64,000 nt of DNA from Himantopus leucocephalus (Eukaryota; Chordata; Aves; Charadriiformes; Recurvirostridae). Below are positions 37,901 through 51,633 of this stretch, one piece after another. The notes under the pieces are model-generated. The model was not told where the DNA came from. It saw only the letters and a list, made by a program, of their open reading frames with translations, and did not search any database. The position numbers and the translations under genes are program-made. Where the stretch lies: positions 61,542,860 through 61,606,859 of the forward strand of contig RSEF01000001.1 in assembly GCA_003993805.1 (NCBI GenBank), given 5' to 3'. Position 1 is the stretch's first letter, and the number at the start of each line of letters is the position of its first letter.

Positions 37901-40629
37901 ACAGAAATGAAAGGAACAGGCTGACATTAGGAAAATGTTTTCTTCAAATTCTCCCCCCAACCTCCCATCCAAATCTGGAGAAACAGTAAACATTGGTAGC
38001 ATGTGTGACACAACTTCTTACTCACTATGAGACATGACAGAACAGGAGGAAGCTCTAAAAACATAATTTCTATTCACAACTGGGAAAAAAACATGGGGTG
38101 AAACTGGTTTCTTGTAAAAGAACTGAGAGAACACACACAAGTGTGTTCAAGGAAAGTGATTATGTAATCCTACAATAACTCCTGAATATTAAATATTATG
38201 TGTAAAAATGAATCCCATTACCTACCAATTGTTGGGTATTTAATCTTATTTTGAAGGAATAACATAGCAGCAGCACAGAACTGGCTAACACTCAAGCCCA
38301 TTTCAAATCATTCAGAATCCACAACCCTGTCTCAACCACAGTTAGAATTAAATACTTCAATTTTGGTTTTGGAAAACATAACAAACTTCCAGGAATGAAA
38401 AGAGGTTCAGAACTATTGGTTTATTATTATACATCCAAGTTAACATCTTAAAATCTAAATTATTCCTGTTGCCATTATTCAGGCACCATAAAAGAAAGGT
38501 TTGTTGTGAAGGTTACCAACAGGTAGCATGTTTTTAAATTCACTGCATCATCTTGTTAGCTACTGCTCATGCTTAATGTACAGCATTATCTAGTGACAAA
38601 CTGTTCCTGTCATTGGACTAGCTGCCATAAACGGAATATTTTTTCCTGAACTTCTAGCACTAACTGAGAGTTTTCTGGGCTTTTCATTCAAACAATTTCT
38701 GACTAGCAACAGTACATTTGGAGACAAAAAGGGGGTCTTTGCTGCCACTGTGGTTTAACTGTCGCTTTGCTACATGGGTAAATGTTTGACAGCAGCAAAT
38801 TTTAATTTTAAACTTAGTTCTGACTTACGTTGTGGAATGATTCTGATAAAGCAACCAAGAGCATACTCTGCTCAAAAGGCCTCAAGCTGTCTAAAAATAT
38901 CACCTCACAAAAACCAGCTGCTGACATAACTACACAAAACGAGCACACACCTAATTAGGATATTGGTAAGTTGGCTTAAAGTCATTCACAACTTCAAATT
39001 TCATGTTTTTTTCATCTACAGCACACTATGACTGTAACACTCGTGATTTACTGTGAAAATTATACAGGACAATACGGGTGTCATTGTGAGAGTCCCCCTC
39101 CACTTTTCAAGACTGAAGAGGGAAATGTAATCAATTAGAAACAGTTCAGTAGGAGAAGGAGAGATGCTACTGGTGCTTGAGAGAGGATTTACAATCTTTC
39201 TTTCACATTGTCTAGAACCATCTCTTTGCACTAGTTAGGTGGAGGGAAACTCAGGAAGGATTAGCACATCAAGGAAAAACAAACTAAAGATATGATTCTA
39301 AACAAAGCAGCCAGGGGGAACAGGAAAAGGCAGAAATCCTCAGCCTCTTATTAAAAAAAAATAATTAAAATCCAGAGAACAGTATTCAGCAACGGCAGCT
39401 GAGTACTCCACAAAATCACTGTGATGTTCTACAGCAAAACATGACACAGGACAAAGTGTCCATTATGTTTAATTCATTGTTGGCCGCACAACTTCATATT
39501 TTGTTCAATATTAACTTCTCTGCACTGATGTTTTTTGTAGTATATGGAAAATGGTTCAGCTGTTAATGTAGATATGACACAGCCAGCTTCAGCAAGATAA
39601 ATAACTGTAACTTGGAATAGGTATCATGTACATTAGTCTGTATTGCTCTTCTAAGGGAACATGAGAATAGAAGAACTACACAGAAGTTATGTCATTAACC
39701 TATATGTACAAAACGGAAGGCCCAACCCATGGCACTTAAGTCTTTTCACATCAACAGCCCAAATACAAGTTAGCAAACCACTTTCATAAAATAGAACACT
39801 CATGAAGATGTCAGGGTTTTTTAGCTAAATGGACAATTACACAACATGAACTGCTCAAGAAAACCCAATCATTGGTGCGTTGGGTTTTTTTTTGTTAAAG
39901 AATGTCTCCCTTTTTGACTCAATGTTAAGGAGGACATAAGAAACAAGTGCAAAAGGATACCTCTCAAATCACTTTTATGAAGCTTTTTCTGAGCAAGCTA
40001 ATAATATTTCTTAACTTGTGCCTACATAATCTTTAAAAAAACCAAAAATTTTATTCACCTGACCACCTGGCTACTGGATCATCAGTTTCAAAAGCAGGGT
40101 AAGGAAAGGCACCTGTGGACTGCACAAAAATGGTCCTAAGTCAGACCTTCTATTTAGAAAATCGTGTTTCTAGCTCTTGAATCTGAAGACAGTCTTGAAA
40201 CATGAGCTGAAGACAAAACATTGAATCGCCACCTTTCCAGTGTTCCAAAACATTTACATAAGCAACATTCAAGGTGCTAAATGTTCTTCCTCCCACTAAA
40301 GGAAAAATAAATTGAAAAGTGTATTTTAAAAACTGTTTTGCTTACACCTTTTTGTCACTTTCTACTGCAAAAAAGCAGCACAAAAATTCCCTTCTTTCCT
40401 GTTCTTACTGGTTTTGCTGAAGAATCCATTAAAAGTTACAGTGAATATAAAAGGTATTTGCCTCTACTTTGCCTCAGCAGCCTGTCATACACTACACATC
40501 ACTTCCCAACTGTAATCAAGGTTATGTCCCAACTATAATCAGTCCAAGGCTTCCAAGTGATTAAGTTTTCCAAAGTCCTTTGTGCTTTCTCCCATCATCT
40601 TTTCAGTGTGGCTGAAGCATGTATCTGCA
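34923..40629. other. AT-rich stretch, no recognised gene
   Basis: Minus-strand open frames at 35,429-35,707, 36,516-36,707 and 37,604-38,011 contain some good splice-like signals (see 37,832-37,871), but nothing recognisable as a protein. No repeat family is recognised. Confidence 0.4.
37832..37871 (-). CDS. Candidate 40-bp exon, unknown gene
   Basis: On the minus strand the acceptor 'attttggtgttcctacag' and the donor TTTGCT|GTAAGTAAA flank 40 bp. The only open frame needs two bases from the previous exon and reads GSLSEVTGKEVFA. It sits within a 135-codon minus-strand open frame, although that frame continues past both splice sites. The product is unknown and coding status is unproven. Confidence 0.2.
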
Positions 40630-40680
40630 CATTTATATACATATACACACATATGTGTGTCTACATATATATGTAATAAA
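40630..40680. repeat. TA/CA microsatellite patch with 16-bp palindrome
   Basis: Alternating ATATAC/ACACAC/GTGTGT words form this patch. ACACACATATGTGTGT at 40,645-40,660 is a perfect palindrome. Confidence 0.85.
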
Positions 40681-43600
40681 CATCCTCAAAACTATTTGGA
40701 CTTTTTCTCTTCAAGTCTTTCAATGCTCTACCGCAGTGTTTATGGAAACTATCAAAATTGAGGTTGTTGGGAGTACTCTTTATTTTAACTGATCAACAGT
40801 GTCTTCATGACTGTCAGCAGCACAGAGTTTTGGTGATGACTGGAGCATCTAGAAATTAAAACACGAAGAGTTGAGAATTCTGGCTACTTTTTCCACTCTG
40901 TATCAAAGTTTTACCCAGCCAATATAATGAAAGAAATTTTTTAGCCAAGTTGGAGACAAACTATCACTATAAAAAACCTCATTCTTTTCAATTGTTCATC
41001 TTCTGTTCTCTTAGGTCTTGCAAATGGTGCTTTTCGGGCACAAAAAAGGGCACGCTCACACTGCTAATACTGCTTCTGCTTGATAATGGTAGCAATGCTC
41101 CGAATCCTAATGGCACACAAGCAGTCATTACCATGAGTATTACAACTATCATGTCATTTAATGGTGCCCTGGTGGCAAAAATGGGAATGCAGTCAACAGC
41201 TCGAAGTGCCAGCAATGCATGTATACTAGCATTCCCAATGCTTCAGCACTGCTGGAGCAAAACCAGTACAAAAGTAGCGAGCCTTTATTTCAGGACTTTT
41301 GCCAAATGTCAGAAAGTCTTCAGAACACAGAGGACTTCAATTTCCAGGAGGAGAGGTGAAGGAGGGATGTTATAGTAGACCAGAGACTTTAAACATTTTT
41401 GTCCATCTTAATGGATAGCAAAATATTACAATGAGAGAGAAGTCTACTTCACAACAGCTCAACTTTAAACCTGAAAGCTGTAACTAATGCCTTTACTGCT
41501 AATAATCCCAACAGAATCATCCCATCGGATTGTTCATACCATGAAAGACAACGCAGGATCAAAGGTTCCCTTTTGAGCCACAAGTAATAGTCACCAAGTC
41601 CTACATAACAGTGCATTTATCGAAACCAGCAGTAGTAACTAAATTAAAACTGATAAGGTAGTAAGCAGACATGTGCATGGGAAAGGGGGAGGGGCGGCTT
41701 ACCCACTGACACATTTAAATGGCAACTTCAGCACTTACACGAGTTCAAGACAGCACTACTGAAAATCATTCAAATGTATCACAGGATTGGAAGATACCGC
41801 ACCTTTCAAACTTTTCAGTTCTTACTGCCTTCCTGTATTATAGTTTCCTGTGGTAAGCCATCTTTTTTTGTTGGTTTTTTTTCCTTTTCTTTTGTTATCT
41901 TTTACATTAAGAGCTGCATTGTTAGGAAATTCACACTAGTGCAGCAATACTGGTGCTAACTCCTACAGCAATCATGACACACAGACATGCATACCCTGCT
42001 GCACACAGAGAAGCTCTAGATCATGGCACTACTGCAAAGCTGTAACGCAGCTTTGGATGGACATTTATAGCCAAGACAGAGACAGGAGGAGGGCTGGTGA
42101 GGGGTGATGGAGAATAAAGCTTGAATCACAACTTGTTTTTATTTTTTACTTCACTCTTTGCTAGTTTACAACCCAAAATTTTCCAACTGAATGTTCCATA
42201 TTTATCACATTTCTAGTCATTAATAATCGAGTTTTTTGTTTTATACAAAGACATTTTGACTTCCTACTACATGATTACACATGCAGAGAAGTCCAAGATC
42301 TTAACACTATTATTGTCAAAGAAAACAAATACTGAAACAAATACTGAGCTGTTAAGCAAATAATTCTAAACTATAATTGCAAACACCAACTTTCAATATA
42401 ACCAGCTGCCAAGTTCAGCTTCATCAATATTTATAGCTTGACATCAGTCTGAATTGTATTTTTCAGCTATTTAGGCACCTTGGAAAGGAACAGGAAGCTA
42501 ATTTTCAAAAATCTGCTCTATATTCAATGCTTTTTCAATCTTCAAAGAAATGAGGGAATACACTTATTTTTTAAATTAGTTTTATGAATTTTTTAAATTC
42601 CCTTTTTTAATTTAAAAACAAAATGAAAGTTATTAGCGATACTTCAACACTGTAATCTCTGATAAACATGCTGAGTTAGACCTACCTAATGTGCAATTAC
42701 TTGCAAGAAGAGTTTCGGACCTGCTCAAGCATGTGTGAGGTCAGGGCCCTAAATTTTCAGTCTTCTGGGTTTGGCATAAAACAGTTTTTTTAACATTCAC
42801 ATCTAATTTCCTCTGAAAGTGGCATTTAACAGATAGGTAACCAATCTTTATTATTTCCACCAAAAATATACAACTCTGCCTTTAGGCTACCAACCTGCAA
42901 TACGTGACAAATGATTTTCATGGTCAAGCTCTCCCACCGTATCTAAAAACCTAACTCTTTAAATTGCTCCTAGGTTTTAATGTTTTTCACTTTTATACGT
43001 TAGTTTTTGTCCATGCTTTATTCAACCCGAAACTGTAGTAATAAAAATTCCTAGTTACTTTTTTTGAGTTAAACTTTGCAAAGCTAAAGTTACTTTTAGT
43101 TTATTTACATACCCAGCTGAAGAAGGGGAGAGTTAAGCTGATATATAATATCCATGCACAAGGGAATACCAGTTTATCTAGTTACCTAAACTGGTGAAAG
43201 TAACATTATCCAGCGTTGGATAAGTACATGGTTAGAGCTGGAGACAGAACAGACCAATTATGTCACTTTATTCTTGCCCTGAGGCCACCACTATGTTACG
43301 CTGTCAGGAGTGTTTTCCATTGCTTATTAGCCAACATTAAAAGTATTTGATACAATGGGACTTCTACCTTTTTTTCCCCTGCGACACTTCTCTACAAGCT
43401 AATTTACTTTTCAATCAACAGGAAGTCTTTCTCAATTTGAATCCATTTTCTGCTATACATGAATTGCCAAGGACGGGGAAAAGAAAGAAAGTTGGCCTTT
43501 GAATATGAAAGAGCCAAGGGGCTTAACTTCCAACAAAAGAGAAGATTATCAGCCAGTTTTTCTTGCTTCTGCCCATACTCAAAAATTAAGAAGGCCAAGG

Positions 43601-46600
43601 AAAGAAAGTTATAGACAGCTAACTTACTGCAACTACGTATTTTAAAAAGTGAGTGAAAAAGCCTAGTTGTGTAATAAAAAATATTTTTCCCCCTTTCAAG
43701 TACCATTGAGCAAACTGAGTGCCATCAGAAATGCAGGTACCATTACCCTAACCTTTTATTAAATAGAATAGAAACACTGAAAAACAACTAAAATCTGTAC
43801 ATGTTCTTCATGCTGTCACCACATCAATCACAGAAAGTAGATGAGTAGATCCTGAAGCACACAAACATTTATCCAAGCAAAAAGCGCAGCTAGATTAAAG
43901 GGAAAAAAAAAAACCCCAAAAAACCCCACCTCAATTTAAGCTTTAGTATCCCACTTTGTTTTGAAGGGCTAGGAAATACATGAGCTGCGCCTGTATAAAA
44001 TCACCACAAAAGAGATACTTAATATAAGGAGCAGGGAAATACTAGTATAAAGAGCGTATCCACCTTCAAAAACTTCTCAAAGTGATAAAAATTCAAAGAT
44101 TGAAATTTTTTGCAATGTCAGTGAAAAACGTCCTGTATCTTAATGAACAGTCCCAAGCAAGCACGATGGCTTGATTCTTTTTCATTCTTGTTCTCCTTAT
44201 CAAAAAAAGAGACTCATCTGCATTTTTAATTGCAAGGATACACATCTGGTACAATGCAATTAAGATTCAACAGGGCAGAATCTTAGCCATTTGACAAACA
44301 GAAAAAGTTAGAAAGCTAATTTGAAACAAGTTCTTCTCAGAACCCAAATACACACGGAAGGATATGAATTTAAATTACAATGGCTGTAGTAGTAAAACTT
44401 CCTGTGTGGACATACATTTGTACCAAAGTGCACTTTTNTTTAATAAAAAAAAAAAACAAAAACCAAAAAAACCCAAACACGAATTTCAGACTAATCATGT
44501 TCCCAAAACAGAGTTAAACTGCTACATTTACAGCAATGTAAGAATATTGTTATAATCACACAAACATATCCAGGAAAAATCTCAACACATAAAAATCCTA
44601 GAGAGGGTCACAAAGAAAGAGCCTAAAACCATAACAGTAGCTGACAATGTTGTAAAGCAATTACTTCATGCAACACGTATCATAGCCTTCTTTCTTAAAG
44701 TGATTTTCAGGTGCCTCAGGTCAAGGATGGATCATAACTCATTTTGAAGTGAAGTATATTTTGGTTTCTGTAAGAAGCTGGGGTGAGGGGACACATTCCC
44801 TTCGTCTATCTCAGAGACAAAATTTTTTAATCAAAAATTTATACTAATACTTTAATTTTGTATTAAAGACTTCACTCCTCAAGCTAGCTGCACCCATTAA
44901 TATTATTAACTTACAGATTCTTAAGTCACAGCATGCAAGCAACAGAAGCCTCGGACATTTGAAATAGTGTTTCACAGTATTAGTAAAGACAGTGAATGTA
45001 TAGGTGATTTAACCTTCTACAAAAATCTAACTTCTGGAAAAAACTTTTAAATCACAATGTTATGGTATTGCTGTATAAAAAGCAGATTCTACTGTCGGCT
45101 GTAGTGAGAATATAAAATATACTCTATGGCATTTCAATCATCTCCAGAAAGAGTCATCAAATTATTTCTAAAGATCCAAAAAATGTCCCAGGAAAGAAGT
45201 AAAATGTTTTCAAATGTACAAGCGAAGAGCTGGACAACCTGCGTCTCTTCAGCCACACATAGCTCATAAGAAATCCAAGTTTATAACTAGACCATGCTGA
45301 CACAGGGTTGCTGGGTAATTTACATCTCTTGGCTGTAAGAAGCAGCAAGACAAGAGGGCCTACTCCTATTAACATTGGTGGATCACCCTAGGGCCAAAAC
45401 ATGTTTGGTCCACAGTAGACTGGCAAGTCCGTGGAGAGTTACTTCCATCTCCTAGAGGTGAACCTCTTTCCTACCATGCAAGTGATAACAGCCATGAGAT
45501 TTTAGCAGAGAGGTCACAGGGCCAGGAAAGTCAGTAATGACTGCCCTAGAGCAGCCCAGACGTTTCTCAATTCTGATCATGTGCAGACTTAATAGGCCAG
45601 TCTTAAAACAAGAATGCCGGCACACAGCTTTACAAACGTTTAGCTTCTTGATTTAAAATCATACTTTCAATTTAACTTGTGAAACTTTCTCACAAAACCT
45701 GCATTTGCCACATGAAGAACACAGTAGAGAACTGCAAGGCACAACCAATGTTTGCTGTAAGAAAAAAAGAGATACTCAAAAAGGAAAAAAAAATGCAACC
45801 CCAGGATACAGGATGATCAGGGGAACAGGAAGAAGCATTTTCAACTAGCAAAATAGAGGCTAGAATCTCAAAATCTCAAAACTTCATAGCAGAAAGGTAA
45901 CTATTCATAAAAACTACGTTCTTTGTAGACTGCTACCAAATCAAACGGCAAAATAGAACAGATTTCTTCTAATACAGAACAGACTTCACTACCAAAAAAA
46001 TGAACACACTGCTGAAAAACCCTTTGTCAGGTTGTTTTTCATTACAGTACTTTTATAACACTGTCGAGAGCTAATATGAAATTATAAAAATTAAATGCAA
46101 GTAAAAACATTGACTCTTACTTTGCTACTCATTTAGATGGCTTAGAGGGCTTCCCCACATACAGGCAACACGATATTATTGTATCGCCTTTTGCCTAATC
46201 CTCTGTCAGGCTATCTAAAATTATCAACTCTTTGTTTTGCAACTTTGCTTCTTATCCTTTCATCCGCTAATTAGCTTTTCAGCCTTCAATCTTCTGCCCA
46301 ACAGGGTCAAAATATATTGACAACCCGTTTATACTTTACACGTTTATTCTGACCAGTGTCCTATAGCATGCAGCATGAATGCTGCCTTCTAGTACCTCCC
46401 ATTTCTCCTGACAAGTAGTATGTTTCTCTACAGACCTAAAAGCTAAACTGGGTAGGAGCAACTTTCAGACCCATTTTGCCCTTTTAAATAGATATTTAAA
46501 AGTTTTTAGACAGTGGAAGTCTCAGATAGAATATCAATTTTCTTCCCAGATTTTTTCATGGAGGAACTATTGGGTTTTTTCTAATCCACAGACATTCAAT

Positions 46601-49600
46601 GAGGAAATACATGCAAGATATCTGATTTCAGAACTGCTAAAGCTGGCAAGGCCCAGAAACGCAATCCGTACTGACTAGCTGAAACTGGAAAAGGTCATCT
46701 CCATAGCTCACTACATGGTAAACACGGAGAACATCCAAACTCCAACCACAACCCTTACACTGATGGAAACTTAAAAACCTCAGAACATTCCCCTACAACA
46801 TGCAAACCATAATAAGTGCAAAACCACCCTCTCCCTCTTACCGCTATAAGAAGGCAAAGGGAAAAATTATTTAATGTACTCACTGCCTACTGCTCTAAAG
46901 AAGAAAAAAAAATAAAATACACCAATTCTTTGCAGCAAAGCGTGCTTACTTTCCTGAAAAAAGAAGTGCAACACAACGAAGGTATGAACAGTAAAGCAGA
47001 GAAATGTAAGTAAGTATAAGAGTTTTACTACCCGCTGAAAGTGACAGCGAACAGCAATCAGAATATCCTGATTATTATTACCCTAGTCACCTCACAAGCC
47101 GAAATACCAACAGGCAACTACTTGTCTGACAGTGACAGCTGGCTCAAGTACCAAAAAGCGCCCCTATTTTTATTAGTAGATAGTAGCAGAAAGCTTAGTT
47201 TGGATTCACAAGAAATAAAAACCAATTCTTTAGTCCCTGTTACACACACTGTTTGCTGAAAGAACAAGCGAACTTGCATATATATTTTATCTGAAATGGG
47301 ACAAAACCAGTAAATGTTAAGCTAAGGAAGACTATCAGCAAGAATCCATGTCTTATTGTACCACATCTGCTCAAACAATTAGAAATATATGTTACTGTTT
47401 GCTCAACATCTCTGTGCTAAGTTTTTGCTATTAGGACTGAAGACTGACATCTTCTTGCTCTTTTTTTCTCCCCACAAGACGGTATAACATTTCACAAGTA
47501 AAATTTCTGAAATTGCAATAAATAGATCATTAAAAGCAATTCCAGAGATAATTCAGGCACACACATTTTATAGGCACTGAGGTGACAGGAAACTTTTAAG
47601 TTAAAAGAAAATCACTGGTACCTATTTGCTAGTATCATGTACTTGCCCCTATCTATGTGCTAAATATGTTTAATTTATCCTATGAAGGCAAACAATGTCA
47701 GTTCTTAACAATTTACTGATCCAGAAGTCATACACAGAAAAAGGTTGAGTGAAAAATAAAATCTAATAATAAAGAAATTAATAGCTGTAAGGTACACTGT
47801 AAGTAGAAGTAAGTACTGCAGAATTTGTAAATCTTCAGTACAGACAGAATTTGGGAACCTAATAGCTGCACTAAAGAGCAATTACTGAGGAAAGCCATTG
47901 CAAAGAAGCTGGAGAATGACTGTTAATCATTACTATTACTATTACTGCACAAACCAGACAATACCTATGTCTAAAGAGACACTCTGAGAAAATAAACACA
48001 ATAATGGCAATAAATGACCAGAACATGAGACTTTGCATTCAAGCATTCTGCAGAAAATGGAGAATAAAGTAACTGAACCATTAAGTGGACTATTAATAAA
48101 CTCATTCAAGTCAATAACTAAGCTCCTTAGACTTATTTTATGATCTCCAGTTCATACTGCTTAATTGTAAATCCAATCTCTTCTGCGCACAGAAATACAT
48201 CAGCTTTACTGGAGGAAAAAACCCCAATAAAAAACCGCACCCGAAAACCCAAGAGAACAAACCCCATTTGAATATATTTTCAAACGACTTATTCTATAGC
48301 AGTCCTCCAATTCTTTCTGTCATTCTGGATGCAGCTATTCATCCCATTTTCTAGATGCAGCTATCCCTATATATGATGTATATCATGCATTACTTCTGCA
48401 AAACAAATTAATTTCTAATTTCATACTTCCTACAACAGGAGGTAGACCTAAGGTAAAATACGCTACCTCAGACTATGCAAAATTCTCTTCCTGAAGTACC
48501 TTCTTCTTCAAGTCATCCTCCAACATCAAGTTTTAATGATCAAACACTCATCAGCAAGCAAAGCCATGACACACATTCTACCTACATGTTTTATTGGACT
48601 ATTCAGTCACACAAACTCTAGTAGATGAAGCTTTTTGTGATTCACAGTTTCAAGGTTTTTATTTCCAAACATTTGAGCTTATTATTTAAATGAAAGCTTA
48701 GATTTCCAGCTAAACTTGCAGCTATACAGAAAGTGCAGAAACGCACCAATTCATAAGGCTGCCTAATCAAGAGACACTGACTGTTTTACAACTAATTTTT
48801 TTTCCCCAGTACTTCCACATTACAGGATTGAAGTGATTCCCTTTACTAAGCATCCTGATAACAACATTATGAGAAAAGAGAAACCAAGACCCAGTTCACA
48901 AGAGAAGCATGCACATTAGAATTTTACCAATTAGCACTGAAACTTCTGAGCTAATTCTATACATATGTACAGTGTTACATAAAATTGTATATTCATGAAA
49001 CATTTACATGCAATATAGCTAACCAAGATGAAAGTCAAAGGTATAATGATAACCTCACCTGGTTTTTACAAAGACAGATCTGCCTGTCTTGTTGCCCCCA
49101 GAACTTCACAGCAGAAAAGCTAACACACACTTATGACAGCTCTGGGCTCCATTCCCCCTTCATCAGCCTCAATTTTTTGCAGGGTGATTTCTTCATTGCA
49201 GAATTGACTAATTTTACCTACAACTTAGTTACACACAGGTGAAAGAGTCACCCTTACAAACCACTCCCCAAGCTACATCCACATGGCAGTCCCTGCACTA
49301 ACCATGGATCATGTAGAAAAACTTGACCTTATCTTTAAATTCAGGACCTCAGGCAATGCAGCAGATGAGCGTATTTACCTTGCTTCTCAACAGCACGCAT
49401 GTTCCAAGGAATCTGTACCATTACAGAAAGTCACCATAGGAGAGGAGGGAATTGTTGAGCAACTTCAGTGTAGACTAACTAACTGCAAAGATGCCTGAAT
49501 TCATGTACATATTTAACTACGCTGACGATGCGAACCCAAGCTGTTACCTATACAATGCTTGTAGCAGAAAATAAAATCTGATTCATCTGGATAACAATAT

Positions 49601-50249
49601 TACTGGAAACTAGTAAGTAAAACAGATCGTTCAAATAAGGAACCATACAAACCCCAAAGACCTACCTACTACTTCTTAGGAAGATTCATAGTTTTTGTAG
49701 AGGATGAAAACGTGACACTGAAACCTAACAAGTCATGATTAAAAAAACAAACATTATGGTCTGTAAAAACGTTAATAGAGAGATATCAAAACAAATATTC
49801 TTAAGGTTAGCGAAATGTTAAACATGGCAAAGTGAAGTACCGTTTACAGCAGTAAGCATGTCTACTTTAGCTAGGAAAACACTTTGTTGAAACTTGGTTT
49901 GATTCAACAAGCCTCAGCTCTATCCTGTAGTAGATACTCCTACATGCATTTTCATAAAGCTGATCTGAGCTTGCAAGATACCATGCTACCAGCAGCGTTA
50001 TCCACAGCCGGTGAAGAAACAAACATTCGCTCATTTTGCTACAAACAGCTCGGGAAACTTTTTTTTGGGGGGTGTTTTTTTGTTAGTGGTGGTTTTTTTT
50101 TTTTTCTCCCGCCTGGGACACTCCTCTGAGCACGGTCACTCCTCCCACCCACATACACACATTTTAACTAGCATCATGTTCAACACATCCAGTGCGGTTT
50201 GTAGTGGTGGTACCAACATAACCTCAAGACTGTCCCCACGCCACACAAA
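40681..50249. other. AT-rich stretch, no recognised gene
   Basis: The longest open frame (40,950-41,375 plus, 141 codons) has an acceptor-like sequence inside it ('gttcatcttctgttctcttag') but no recognisable protein. A minus-strand segment at 49,379-49,482 has good splice signals but stops in all frames. A/C-rich tracts occur at 43,902-43,930, 44,444-44,479 and 48,213-48,265, and a G/T-rich tract at 50,058-50,107. No transposon family is recognised, which is notable over almost 10 kb. Confidence 0.4.
44438..44479. repeat. Single N followed by A-rich and A/C-rich tract
   Basis: An N at 44,438 lies just before a run of 12 As interrupted by AAACC-type words. It is another ambiguous base next to a homopolymer. 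Confidence 0.8.
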
Positions 50250-50482
50250 AGCACTTTTCTCCCCGGCCACAAGAAGGCTCCTCGGGGTCTTTCCGCCGTG
50301 GTACGTTTTGCCCGGCCTGGGCGAACCGGCGGGCGGCTCTTCCCCGGGCTCGGCAGCCAGCCGAGCGCACGGCGCTGCGCACCACGGCGCCGGGCAGCGG
50401 CCTCGGGGCCGCCCGCGCGTCCCGCCGGGGCCCTGTCGGGAAAACCGGAGGGGGCGACGGGGAGAGGAGGGGGATACGGGGA

Positions 50483-50498
50483 GGGGGGGGGGGGGGGG
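50483..50498. repeat. G16 run abutting the large gap
   Basis: Sixteen Gs lead directly into the Ns. A G run of this kind is a likely cause of sequencing drop-out. Confidence 0.9.
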
Positions 50499-51131
50499 NN
50501 NNNNNNNNNNNNNNNNNNNNNNNNNNNNNNNNNNNNNNNNNNNNNNNNNNNNNNNNNNNNNNNNNNNNNNNNNNNNNNNNNNNNNNNNNNNNNNNNNNNN
50601 NNNNNNNNNNNNNNNNNNNNNNNNNNNNNNNNNNNNNNNNNNNNNNNNNNNNNNNNNNNNNNNNNNNNNNNNNNNNNNNNNNNNNNNNNNNNNNNNNNNN
50701 NNNNNNNNNNNNNNNNNNNNNNNNNNNNNNNNNNNNNNNNNNNNNNNNNNNNNNNNNNNNNNNNNNNNNNNNNNNNNNNNNNNNNNNNNNNNNNNNNNNN
50801 NNNNNNNNNNNNNNNNNNNNNNNNNNNNNNNNNNNNNNNNNNNNNNNNNNNNNNNNNNNNNNNNNNNNNNNNNNNNNNNNNNNNNNNNNNNNNNNNNNNN
50901 NNNNNNNNNNNNNNNNNNNNNNNNNNNNNNNNNNNNNNNNNNNNNNNNNNNNNNNNNNNNNNNNNNNNNNNNNNNNNNNNNNNNNNNNNNNNNNNNNNNN
51001 NNNNNNNNNNNNNNNNNNNNNNNNNNNNNNNNNNNNNNNNNNNNNNNNNNNNNNNNNNNNNNNNNNNNNNNNNNNNNNNNNNNNNNNNNNNNNNNNNNNN
51101 NNNNNNNNNNNNNNNNNNNNNNNNNNNNNNN
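50499..51131. other. Assembly gap, 633 N
   Basis: There are 633 Ns inside the CpG island. The non-round length suggests an estimated rather than a placeholder size. Promoter and first-exon sequence is probably missing. Long open frames spanning this gap are artefacts of the Ns and are not annotated. Confidence 0.98.
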
Positions 51132-51228
51132 AAAAAAACCAAACTTTCCTCGCCGCCGTCTCCCTCCCCCGAGGAGCACGAACCCAAACACACCGAGACA
51201 CGCCCCCGCGCCGCCCCTCGCACCGCCC

Positions 51229-51633
51229 ATTGGACGGCGCCCCGTCGACCCTCACGCTGATTGGCCGCCCCGCCTGCTCGTCTTCTCCCACCGCTCCCCT
51301 TTCCGCCCCTACACGCTGCCCATTGGGAAGGGCTTCGGGGATCTCTCCGCCCATTAGCCACGGCCCACGTCAATCACAGCGGAACATCCGCCTCTCAGCG
51401 CTTCCAATTGGGCTGTCGCGTAAATACACCCTCACTGATTGGCTGCACTTGCTGACTATCATCGGTTAACATTGCCCCCTTCGCAACCCTCACTGGCTCC
51501 CACCCCTTCTTCCTTTCTGCCAGTTGGCTGCGAGATTTGCCCCTTAAATGGGGCACCCGCTCGCCCGCCCCTACTTGCCCCGCCCTTCCGCGCTACGGAT
51601 TGGGTTGAGGGTTGCAGCCTCGGACACCATTGG
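51229..51633 (+). promoter_or_regulatory. Array of paired CCAAT boxes with 31-bp phasing
   Basis: ATTGG (inverted CCAAT) starts at 51,229, 51,260, 51,322, 51,407, 51,438, 51,599 and 51,629. Near matches start at 51,353 (ATTAG), 51,492 (ACTGG) and 51,523 (GTTGG). They form five pairs with internal spacing of 31, 31, 31, 31 and 30 bp. Three successive pairs repeat every 85 bp. 51,404-51,411 is CCAATTGG, readable on both strands. Several sites have the strong NF-Y flank CTGATTGGC. NF-Y binds CCAAT in either direction, and paired boxes about 31-33 bp apart are known from G2/M cell-cycle promoters. Occupancy here is an inference. Confidence 0.8.

Noticed and set aside
40645..40660. 16-bp palindrome as a regulatory site
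   Set aside because: It is the symmetric centre of a CA/TG/TA microsatellite and needs no other explanation.
46862..46884. 11-nt microexon after a long pyrimidine tract on the minus strand
   Set aside because: The tract arises from an A-rich run on the plus strand. An 11-nt exon without neighbours cannot be supported.
49379..49482. Minus-strand exon with good splice sites
   Set aside because: All three frames stop early, so it could only be untranslated, and there is no other support.
50011..51373. Long open frames of 320-448 codons on both strands
   Set aside because: They are open only because they cross 633 Ns, which carry no stop codons. The real sequence on each side gives short GC-rich frames.
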